Source: Thermoplasmata archaeon
Lineage (GTDB): Archaea > Thermoplasmatota > E2 > UBA202 > DSCA01
Assembly: GCA_008297795.1 (NCBI GenBank)
Contig: VBQP01000064.1
Span: 1-5,018, forward strand
DNA: 5,018 bases
Direction: 5' to 3'
The notes under the pieces were generated by a model. The model saw nothing but the letters and a program-made list of their open reading frames with translations. It was not told the DNA's origin and did no database searches. Below are positions 1-4,804 of the stretch, piece by piece; positions within the stretch are counted from its first letter, which is position 1, and the number at the start of each line of letters is the position of its first letter. The position numbers were made by a program, and so were the translations under genes.

Positions 1-1
1 C

Positions 2-226
2 ACAAAATCTGAATTCTACGGCTATGCATACAAATACACCCACTTCGGAGATACGAGCGGCGAATGGTGGGGCGACTGGGCTCCGCAGGATGACTCCCCC
101 TGGTACGACACAGAAAATTCAAACAATGAGGGAAGTTCAGGCGGCGGAGGGGGCAGCACGCCGGGGTTTGAAATATTGCTCGCTGCAGGCGCAATTGCAC
201 TGGCATTTGTAATCAAGAAGAAATAG
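2..226 (+). CDS. C-terminal end of a surface protein with a PGF-CTERM-like anchor (5' partial)
   Basis: The reading frame is open from the left edge of the window and ends at TAG 224-226, giving the last 74 residues of a longer protein. The first 40 visible residues are rich in aromatic and acidic residues (several Trp, Tyr and Asp), as in an extracellular domain. A low-complexity linker with five glycines in a row follows at residues 47-51. Then come a Thr-Pro-Gly-Phe motif (53-56), a hydrophobic segment of about 15 residues (57-71) and a final triple lysine. This order of linker, PGF, membrane helix and basic tail is the layout of PGF-CTERM sorting signals, which in archaea are processed by archaeosortase A with lipid attachment. 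The protein is therefore probably exported and anchored on the outer face of the membrane. The domain that would define its function lies outside the window. Confidence 0.8.
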   Translation, partial: TKSEFYGYAYKYTHFGDTSGEWWGDWAPQDDSPWYDTENSNNEGSSGGGGGSTPGFEILLAAGAIALAFVIKKK

Positions 227-257
227 ACAACCCTTCCACCCACACACCCCTTATCCC

Positions 258-300
258 TTTTACTCTTTTTATTGCTTTTTTTGTCAATTTTACCCTTTCT
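258..300 (+). terminator. T-rich terminator region after the surface protein gene
   Basis: Beginning about 30 bases after the stop codon the plus strand has repeated T runs, including a seven-T run at 276-282, within a pyrimidine-rich stretch. Archaeal transcription stops at T-rich tracts without needing a hairpin. The rest of 227-358 contains no supported gene. Confidence 0.5.
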
Positions 301-308
301 GCATCTTA

Positions 309-324
309 GCATAATGCATAATGC
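309..324. repeat. Short tandem repeat and pseudo-palindrome (GCATAAT x2 plus GC)
   Basis: Two tandem copies of GCATAAT followed by GC create two overlapping GCAT-A-ATGC near-palindromes, downstream of the tRNA-Asn gene on the minus strand. The function is unknown and the element may be chance. Confidence 0.35.
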
Positions 325-343
325 AAACAAATTCAATAGCGAA

Positions 344-356
344 ATGGCAATATAAA
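344..356. repeat. 13-bp direct repeat, copy 1 (flanks tRNA-Asn)
   Basis: The 13-mer atggcaatataaa occurs here, just beyond the 3' end of tRNA-Asn, and again identically at 443-455 just beyond its 5' end, with starts 99 bp apart. No other perfect copy was seen in the window. Confidence 0.7.
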
Positions 357-358
357 AG

Positions 359-432
359 CGCCGGCGACCGGATTTGAACCGGTGACCGCTCGGTTAACAG
401 CCGAGTGCTCCACCAGACTGAGCTACGCCGGC
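359..432 (-). tRNA. tRNA-Asn(GTT)
   Basis: The minus strand folds into a complete 74-base cloverleaf. The acceptor stem GCCGGCG (432-426) pairs with CGCCGGC (366-360), and the D stem is GCTC/GAGC. The anticodon stem CTCGG/CCGAG encloses the loop CTGTTAA, placing anticodon GTT at plus-strand 396-398. The variable loop has five bases. The T stem ACCGG/CCGGT holds the loop TTCAAAT. The discriminator base is G at 359, as expected for tRNA-Asn. CCA is not encoded, so it must be added by the nucleotidyltransferase. There is no intron in the anticodon loop. Confidence 0.96.
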
Positions 433-442
433 GTAGACAGAT

Positions 443-455
443 ATGGCAATATAAA
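443..455. repeat. 13-bp direct repeat, copy 2 (flanks tRNA-Asn)
   Basis: Identical to 344-356. This copy lies between the tRNA-Asn 5' end and its TATA box, so it covers part of the presumed promoter-proximal region. Read on the minus strand it contains TTTATATT, which is itself TATA-like. Confidence 0.7.
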
Positions 456-459
456 TTGG

Positions 460-467
460 TATTTAAA
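460..467 (-). promoter_or_regulatory. TATA box for tRNA-Asn
   Basis: On the minus strand this reads TTTAAATA, a full match to the archaeal TATA consensus TTTAWATA. A start site about 27 bases downstream would fall near 437, a few bases before the mature tRNA 5' end at 432, which is the usual arrangement for archaeal tRNA genes. Confidence 0.65.
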
Positions 468-496
468 AATTGGGTTAATAAAATTCAAATGATAAT

Positions 497-505
497 CCTT
501 ATAAC
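497..505 (+). promoter_or_regulatory. Probable TATA box for the DUF5611-like gene
   Basis: The sequence CCTTATAAC is centred about 26 bases before the ATG at 527, so transcription would start at or next to the start codon, giving a leaderless mRNA. The match to the consensus is only moderate, and no Shine-Dalgarno sequence is present between it and the ATG. Confidence 0.4.
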
Positions 506-526
506 GGAAAAAGCATTTTAACTATC

Positions 527-820
527 ATGCGCAGTTATTCTATAAAAAGAGGGCATAAGCCAGATTTAAACGCACTTATAAAGAAATATTTTGGGGCTGA
601 AGGAGATGTGGAAAATGGCATGGAGTTCGTGGCAGAGGGAATAGGCAAAATCCACATAAAAAAGGAAAAAAACTCCATATTGATTGAAACAGAACCCATG
701 CCGGGCGATGCAGGCGGTGTTGAAATTATAAAGAAATGGAATGATTTTCTTTTTGAAGCAACAGGAAGAACCGCCAAGGAGAGAAAAAAACTCATGGAAA
801 AAGAGATGACGGGGAAATAG
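527..820 (+). CDS. Small conserved archaeal protein, DUF5611-like
   Basis: Encodes 97 residues with no signal peptide or membrane segment, so it is probably cytosolic. The N-terminus (MRSYSIKRGHKPDL), a central beta-rich stretch, and a C-terminal helix containing FLFEATGRTAKER followed by a lysine/glutamate-rich tail match my recollection of the euryarchaeal DUF5611 family. Members of that family are about 90-110 residues long and share the ATGxTAKER segment. Their molecular role is not established as far as I know. The first ATG at 527 is preferred because a TATA-like element lies about 26 bases upstream and no earlier in-frame start gives a better N-terminus. The gene is monocistronic: a tRNA promoter diverges from it upstream and a gene converges on it downstream, leaving a 52-base gap. 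The family call rests on remembered motifs, not a search. Confidence 0.75.
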   Translation: MRSYSIKRGHKPDLNALIKKYFGAEGDVENGMEFVAEGIGKIHIKKEKNSILIETEPMPGDAGGVEIIKKWNDFLFEATGRTAKERKKLMEKEMTGK

Positions 821-872
821 CATCAACACCATTACAGCGCCACCGCCCTTTATTGCTTAATGAAATGGCATA

Positions 873-1928
873 CTATAGCGGTTCCATCTCCACCTCCAGG
901 CGGTCTGCCGTGGGGTATTCCTCCACAATATAGCACCTGTAGGGCAGTTTGTCTGCTATCTCTTCAATTATGAACGGCGAGGTCTCTATCCTTTTTTTCT
1001 CACCATCCCATGCAATCATATCCCTGCTTATGGAAAATTTCTCCCTTATGTTCTCAACTTCGTCTCTGCCTGCATAGATAACGCCTTTGAGAAGCGTTCC
1101 ATCTTCAGTGATAATATCATAAAGTTTTGCGACATTTCTTGCCCTTCTCATTATCCTTTTTCTTAACTGAATTCCATCCTTGAAGGAAGAAGAGCAGTAA
1201 TGAATTGGCAGGGAAATGTCCTGCTCAAGTATTTCATAAGCCATTTCCTCGCTTCCCTTTACCGCGTTCGATATGTCGCTTTTTACTTCATAACCATATT
1301 TTTCCATCTGCTCGAAGTTTGTTTCAGAGAATTCCAGTTCATTGAGATTTACAAAATCAATGCCGTACGAGCAAGCAGATCTAAGTAATTTGATGGTTTC
1401 CTCTTTCATGTGAGGTATGAGGGGGATTTCTATTCCGACATCTATTGATAGTTCATCTGCAATTTCCCTCAGAGGGGTTGAATCAATTTTGTCCCATATT
1501 TCTGAAGGGGGATGAAAGCGTATCTCATCCAGCCCCGCATCAGCAAGTCTTTCCACCTTCTCCTTCTCCATGAGAGATGTGTAGAGATGGATATGATGCT
1601 TTTCCCCGAAATGCTCTTTCAGCATTTTTATAATCCTTGCCGTTCTCTCCTCGACTACAAGAGGGTCTCCCCCTGTTATGCCTGTGCCCTCCGCCTCCAT
1701 CAACTCCCCTTCCTCCAGAATCTTTTCTTCGTTGTCTGCGAGAAGTTCGTTTGCATATATCACATCTTTGTTTTTCTTCTTTTCAGAAAGAGGGCAGTAA
1801 AAACAATTGGAGGGGCATAAACCTGTTATGAGCAAAACCATTTTCGAGCCCTTCTCACAGTATTTGCACCCTTCAGCAAGTCTTTTCGTATAAAACGAAT
1901 TCTTCTGGAGCGGGATTGCTTTTTCCAT
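873..1928 (-). CDS. Radical SAM protein, COG2108-like (related to pyruvate formate-lyase activating enzymes)
   Basis: This is a 351-residue cytosolic iron-sulfur enzyme of the radical SAM superfamily. The cluster motif CxxxCxxC is at Cys38, Cys42 and Cys45 (CPSNCFYC); these cysteines hold the [4Fe-4S] cluster that cleaves S-adenosylmethionine. The glycine-rich SAM-binding strand is TGGDP at residues 85-89. An additional CxxC (Cys21, Cys24) lies just before the core, and a conserved-looking HYCSSSFKD segment occurs in the C-terminal third. This pattern fits the archaeal COG2108 group, whose substrate is unknown to me. The ORF can be extended upstream to 1988 (371 residues), but the extra 20 residues look unlike the family and cover a TATA-like sequence at 1962-1969. 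A GAGG element lies about six bases before the ATG at 1928. I therefore take 1928 as the start. The gene is divergent from the tandem HTH regulator. Confidence 0.85.
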   Translation of the reverse strand: MEKAIPLQKNSFYTKRLAEGCKYCEKGSKMVLLITGLCPSNCFYCPLSEKKKNKDVIYANELLADNEEKILEEGELMEAEGTGITGGDPLVVEERTARIIKMLKEHFGEKHHIHLYTSLMEKEKVERLADAGLDEIRFHPPSEIWDKIDSTPLREIADELSIDVGIEIPLIPHMKEETIKLLRSACSYGIDFVNLNELEFSETNFEQMEKYGYEVKSDISNAVKGSEEMAYEILEQDISLPIHYCSSSFKDGIQLRKRIMRRARNVAKLYDIITEDGTLLKGVIYAGRDEVENIREKFSISRDMIAWDGEKKRIETSPFIIEEIADKLPYRCYIVEEYPTADRLEVEMEPL

Positions 1929-1961
1929 TGTATCCTCAGACAGATTGCCAAATAGGAGAAG

Positions 1962-1969
1962 ATATATAA
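1962..1969 (-). promoter_or_regulatory. TATA box for the COG2108-like gene
   Basis: On the minus strand this reads TTATATAT. It is centred about 37 bases before the ATG at 1928, predicting a start site near 1938 and a leader of about ten bases that includes GAGG (SD-like). It lies inside the longer ORF version beginning at 1988, arguing against that start. Confidence 0.5.
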
Positions 1970-1990
1970 TTGTTCTGGAAAGCGGCATCT

Positions 1991-2104
1991 CCTAAAAATA
2001 AAATTTTTGTTGCAAAAAATAAAAAAAGCAAAATTTTACTTCAAAAATATTACATTTTTATTGCCTTTTTCAAATATTATAATTCAAATGGAAAATTTTT
2101 AATT
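1991..2104. promoter_or_regulatory. AT-rich divergent regulatory region with three AAAATTTT palindromes
   Basis: Between the two divergent genes, the palindromic octamer AAAATTTT occurs at 2000-2007, 2030-2037 and 2092-2099. The spacings are 30 and 62 bp, close to three and six helical turns. The third copy overlaps the presumed TATA element of the regulator gene. These are candidate operators for the adjacent regulator, but the region is extremely AT-rich, so chance occurrence is possible. Confidence 0.35.
2096..2103 (+). promoter_or_regulatory. Probable TATA box for the tandem HTH regulator gene
   Basis: TTTTTAAT is centred about 25 bases before the GTG at 2125, which points to a leaderless transcript beginning at or next to that codon. 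A second TATA-like sequence (TATTATAA, about 2074-2081) lies further upstream and could be an alternative. Confidence 0.4.
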
Positions 2105-2124
2105 GGGCATGCCATTACCCTTCT

Positions 2125-3177
2125 GTGAAAAGCGGATTGACGGAGAATGAAAAAACGGTGCTTTACGGCCTGGTGAGATACCCTGATTTCAAGGACAGGG
2201 AAATTGCAGACACGATGGGCCTGAAGCATCCCACAGTCACATCAATAAGAAGGCGGCTGAGGGAACAGGGTTATTTCAGGACTATCAGACTTCCCATGCT
2301 CCAGAATATGGGATGCGAAATTCTGGGCGTTTCCTATACAAATTTCAATCCTGTAATACCGCTGAAAAAGAGGGTCGAGATAACCGAAGACAAGATAGAG
2401 ATATCTGAGGAATTAATTTTTTCCCTGGGAGAATTTGAGAAAGGGTTTTCGCTGAGTTTATCAAAAGACTACACAAGCATAGTGAGAATAAATGATATCC
2501 GTACCGAAACATTCGGAAGGCTCGGATTGCTTGAGAAGGAGTACCCAACAGAAGTGATATTCCCCTTTGAGGTCAGCAAAATTTACCGCTTTTTTTACAC
2601 GCCTCCCCTCATAAAAAAGCATTTTGAACTAAAATTTGATGATGAGGAAGAAATGCCTCTCGGCAAAAGCAAAAGAATTCATCTTTCAGAACATGAAAAA
2701 AGGGTTTTCTACGGGCTCATAAACCATCCGGAAGAATCTGATAAAAAAATAGGGGAGATTCTGAATGTCTCCCGCCATACGGTCTCCAAGATGAGAAAAA
2801 AATTTGAAAGAGAGGGATACTTCAAAACAGTAAGAATACCCGATTTGAACAAACTGGGTTTTGAGATACTTGCTTTTTACCATATAAGATATGACCCTTC
2901 CAATCCCCCCGATTTTGAGTTGGATGAAACAAAGGCATTGCTCAATGAAAACGTCATATTTATGGCAACGCGCAAATTTGAAACCGTGATTCTGGGGGCT
3001 TATGCAAATTACGAGGAATACAAATCAGATAAAGTCAAAAAAATGCAGTTTTTAAAAAGTAACAAATGGGTGGCAAAAAACCCCGTGATAAGAACATACG
3101 GATTGAGTAAATCCACAATAATAAAAGATCTTAATTTTGCCCCGATAACCAGAAAAATACTCGGGCTTTCCGAATAG
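2125..3177 (+). CDS. Transcriptional regulator with two tandem winged-HTH plus sensor-like units
   Basis: Encodes 350 residues in two homologous halves offset by 182 residues. Each half starts with LTEnEK or LSEhEK (residues 5-10 and 187-192). A winged helix-turn-helix follows, with turn and recognition helix near 24-47 and 206-229. Next come a matching GYFxTxRxP wing (49-57 and 231-239) and an alpha/beta segment with a shared FEIL or CEIL strand. Both halves end in a related stretch with xSKxx and F/P residues. The HTH resembles the MarR/Lrp groups, so the protein probably binds DNA as a pseudo-dimer or higher oligomer; the ligand is unknown. The GTG start is chosen because in-frame codons upstream offer no ATG before a stop, and a TATA-like element lies about 25 bases away. 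TTG at 2137 is a weaker alternative. The gene is divergent from the COG2108-like gene, so control of that gene and autoregulation are plausible inferences. Confidence 0.8.
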   Translation: MKSGLTENEKTVLYGLVRYPDFKDREIADTMGLKHPTVTSIRRRLREQGYFRTIRLPMLQNMGCEILGVSYTNFNPVIPLKKRVEITEDKIEISEELIFSLGEFEKGFSLSLSKDYTSIVRINDIRTETFGRLGLLEKEYPTEVIFPFEVSKIYRFFYTPPLIKKHFELKFDDEEEMPLGKSKRIHLSEHEKRVFYGLINHPEESDKKIGEILNVSRHTVSKMRKKFEREGYFKTVRIPDLNKLGFEILAFYHIRYDPSNPPDFELDETKALLNENVIFMATRKFETVILGAYANYEEYKSDKVKKMQFLKSNKWVAKNPVIRTYGLSKSTIIKDLNFAPITRKILGLSE

Positions 3178-3178
3178 C

Positions 3179-3186
3179 AATAAATA
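3179..3186 (+). promoter_or_regulatory. Possible TATA box for tRNA-Leu
   Basis: AATAAATA begins two bases after the regulator stop codon. A start site 27 bases further on would fall near 3209, about eight bases before the tRNA 5' end. This would give the tRNA its own promoter, although read-through from the regulator gene is also possible. Confidence 0.35.
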
Positions 3187-3216
3187 GGAAAACATGATAC
3201 AGTTGTTTATGATGTT

Positions 3217-3299
3217 GCGGGGGTACCCGAGCGGCTAAAGGGGCAGGGCTTAGGACCCTGTGGCGCAGGCCTTCGAGCGTTCGAATCGCTCCCCCCGCA
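3217..3299 (+). tRNA. tRNA-Leu(TAG)
   Basis: An 83-base class II cloverleaf. The acceptor stem GCGGGGG (3217-3223) pairs with CCCCCGC (3292-3298). The D arm has a CCC/GGG stem and contains GCGGCTAAA. The anticodon stem CAGGG/CCCTG encloses CTTAGGA, with anticodon TAG at 3251-3253. A 14-base variable arm carries a GGC/GCC stem. The T arm is GAGCG-TTCGAAT-CGCTC, and the discriminator is A at 3299. The long variable arm together with the A discriminator fits leucine, and the TAG anticodon reads CUN codons. CCA is not encoded and no intron is present. Confidence 0.96.
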
Positions 3300-3306
3300 T
3301 TTGAGA

Positions 3307-3316
3307 AATATTAAAA
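3307..3316 (+). promoter_or_regulatory. TATA box for guaA
   Basis: AATATTAAAA is centred about 27 bases before the ATG at 3339, with no Shine-Dalgarno sequence before that ATG, so the mRNA is probably leaderless. This placement supports 3339 rather than the internal GTG at 3371 as the natural translation start, which matters for interpreting the frameshift. Confidence 0.5.
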
Positions 3317-3338
3317 TTACCTACCCCGTTCACAAATC

Positions 3339-3898
3339 ATGAAGATATATGTTGTTGACAACGGAGGGCAGTGACACACAGGGAATGGAGAACGCTGAGA
3401 TATCTTGGAGCGGATGCAGAGATAATACCCAATGTGACACCCCTCTCAAAGATTGCTGATGCAGACGGGATTGTTCTTTCGGGCGGCGCCCCGAGAGTGG
3501 GGCTTTCAGGCGACCTGGGAAATTGCGGGGAATACCTTGAAAAAGCAGAATGCCCGATACTGGGAATATGCGCAGGACACCAGTTCATGGCCAGATATTT
3601 TGGGGGGGAATGCGAACCAGCAAAAATTCCTGAGTTCGGCAGGGTGGAAATCTCGATTTCTGAAAGGAATGAAATTTTCAAAAATCTGCCCAAAAAAATG
3701 GTTGTATGGGAATCACACAATGATGAGGTTACTGCCTTACCAGATGATTTCATCCTTCTTGCATCCTCCGAAAACTGCAGGGTTCAGGCTATGAAACACA
3801 AAAGCAAGCCTTTATATGGATTGCAGTTCCATCCGGAGGTGGAGCACACTGAATATGGTGCCCAGATATTCCAGAATTTTCTTGAGGAATGCAGATGA
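3339..3898 (+). CDS. guaA: GMP synthase glutaminase subunit (GuaAa), frameshifted at codon 12
   Basis: This is the glutamine amidotransferase subunit of the archaeal two-subunit GMP synthase. It releases ammonia from glutamine for the ATP-pyrophosphatase subunit, which converts XMP to GMP. The N-terminus MKIYVVDNGGQ is read from ATG 3339 and stops at TGA 3372-3374. The rest (THREWRTLRYLG onward) continues one frame away to TGA 3896. Restoring one G (TGG for TG at 3372-3373) gives a 186-residue protein of normal family length. In that numbering the class I triad is complete: Cys78 in GICAGHQ, then His165 and Glu167 in QFHPEVE. The downstream frame can also begin at GTG 3371, but that drops the first beta strand. 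The intact remainder suggests a sequencing error or a very recent mutation. The gene overlaps the following radical SAM gene by ATGA. The synthetase subunit is not in the window. Confidence 0.88.
3884..3888 (+). promoter_or_regulatory. Ribosome binding site deciding the start of the COG1856-like gene
   Basis: GAGGA lies six bases before the ATG at 3895 but directly abuts the alternative ATG at 3889, so it favours 3895 as the start. It lies within the end of guaA, consistent with coupled translation. Confidence 0.55.
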
Positions 3899-4746
3899 TA
3901 TTTCGCGCGTACTATCCAAAGCCGCTTTTTCCCCCCATTTCTCTTTCCGATGGCTGTATGCTGATGTGCAGACACTGCATGGGAAGATATTTGGAAGGCA
4001 TGGAGAAGGTAAAGAAAGATAACCTGCTCGATTTCTGCAAAACACTGGAAAGGGAAGGTAAAAAAGGCATACTTGTGAGCGGAGGGAGCGATACAGATGG
4101 GAGGATAATAGGGCTTGAGGAATCCATAAACACACTTAAAAGAGTGAAGGAGGAAACAGGTTTATTGATTGCGGTCCACACAGGATATGTCGGGCAGGAA
4201 GAGGCGAATCAACTTGCAGATGCATGCGACATAGCCTTTGTTGATATCGTGGGAGACGATGAAACAGTGAGGGAAGTAATAGGACTTGAAAGTTCAGAGA
4301 TGTATACAGAAACAATGAAAAATTTAATATCTGCCGGAATAAGAACAACACCCCACATAACAATTGGGCTGAACTACGGGAAGATAAAGGGAGAGGAAAA
4401 TGCAATTGAGATGGCAAAGAGTTTCCATCCCGAAAAAATTGTATTGAATATAATTCTCCCGACAAAACATACTGATTTCGAGAATATAAAGCCCCCTTCT
4501 GCAGGAGAAATTGAGAGAATGATAAGAAAAAGCAGGGAAGGAGGGCAGGCGGTATCGCTGGGCTGCATGCGCCCCAGGAGGATGAGGGAAATCGAAAAAA
4601 TATTCATAGACAACGGTGTTAGAGAAATCGCCCTCCCATCAAAGGAAACACTCATTTACGCCGAAGGAATGGGATTTGAAATCGAAAAAATACCGGGATG
4701 CTGCGGGCTTACGGAGGATCTTGTAAGAAGAATTGTCGATGGTTAG
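3895..4746 (+). CDS. Radical SAM protein, COG1856-like (biotin/lipoyl synthase-related)
   Basis: Encodes 283 residues of a cytosolic radical SAM enzyme. The [4Fe-4S] motif is Cys21, Cys25 and Cys28 (CMLMCRHC). The SAM-binding glycine-rich motif is SGGS at 62-65, followed by AVHTGYV, VDIVGDDE (116-123), PHITIGLNYG and LGCMRPRR near Cys224, and a C-terminal vicinal pair Cys269-Cys270. These motifs match my memory of COG1856, described as homologs of biotin synthase. Members near this group may be related to the archaeal LipS1/LipS2 lipoyl synthases, but I cannot confirm that here. The start at 3895 overlaps the guaA stop as ATGA and has GAGGA at a proper distance; ATG 3889 would add two residues. 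It is co-transcribed with guaA. The biochemical reaction remains unassigned. Confidence 0.83.
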   Translation: MIFRAYYPKPLFPPISLSDGCMLMCRHCMGRYLEGMEKVKKDNLLDFCKTLEREGKKGILVSGGSDTDGRIIGLEESINTLKRVKEETGLLIAVHTGYVGQEEANQLADACDIAFVDIVGDDETVREVIGLESSEMYTETMKNLISAGIRTTPHITIGLNYGKIKGEENAIEMAKSFHPEKIVLNIILPTKHTDFENIKPPSAGEIERMIRKSREGGQAVSLGCMRPRRMREIEKIFIDNGVREIALPSKETLIYAEGMGFEIEKIPGCCGLTEDLVRRIVDG

Positions 4747-4772
4747 GCTATGCATCTCTGATAGCACTCAAA

Positions 4773-4784
4773 ATTATTTATATT
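4773..4784 (+). promoter_or_regulatory. TATA box for the secreted-protein gene
   Basis: ATTATTTATATT contains TTTATATT, a match to the archaeal consensus, centred about 25-27 bases before the ATG at 4805. A leaderless or near-leaderless transcript is expected. The GGAG at 4786-4789 lies about 15 bases before the ATG, too far to be a normal ribosome binding site. Confidence 0.5.
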
Positions 4785-4804
4785 AGGAGACGCATTTAAA
4801 CAGC

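Noticed and set aside
22..336. Minus-strand open frame of 104 codons opposite the surface protein end
   Set aside because: It is antisense to a well-supported C-terminal anchor, is low-complexity (runs of proline from the glycine codons) and has no promoter.
535..832. Two minus-strand open frames opposite the DUF5611-like gene
   Set aside because: They are rich in Phe and Ser as expected from complementing Lys/Glu codons, show no recognisable domain, and the opposite frame is a conserved family.
862..870. Third copy of the tRNA-flanking repeat (gaaatggca)
   Set aside because: Only the nine bases gaaatggca match the sequence at 342-349 and its neighbour; similarity does not extend, so it is probably chance.
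821..872. Hairpin terminator between the convergent genes
   Set aside because: No stable inverted repeat with a T run was found; only short GC-rich segments are present.
1512..1831. Plus-strand open frames within the COG2108-like gene
   Set aside because: They are shadows of a radical SAM coding region with clear catalytic motifs and have no archaeal promoter.
2000..2037. Hairpin or riboswitch formed by TTGC...GCAA around the A-rich stretch
   Set aside because: Only four bases pair before mismatches, and the AAAATTTT parts are self-palindromic and do not form a consistent stem. No riboswitch-like conserved core is visible.
3363..3376. prfB-like programmed frameshift at GGAGGG-CAG-TGA-C
   Set aside because: The purine-rich stretch before TGA-C is suggestive, but prfB-type recoding is +1 whereas this site needs -1, and there is no slippery heptamer. 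A base deletion is simpler.
3337..3753. Minus-strand open frame of 138 codons opposite guaA
   Set aside because: It lies antisense to the glutaminase domain with an intact catalytic triad, and its composition is typical of a complementary frame.
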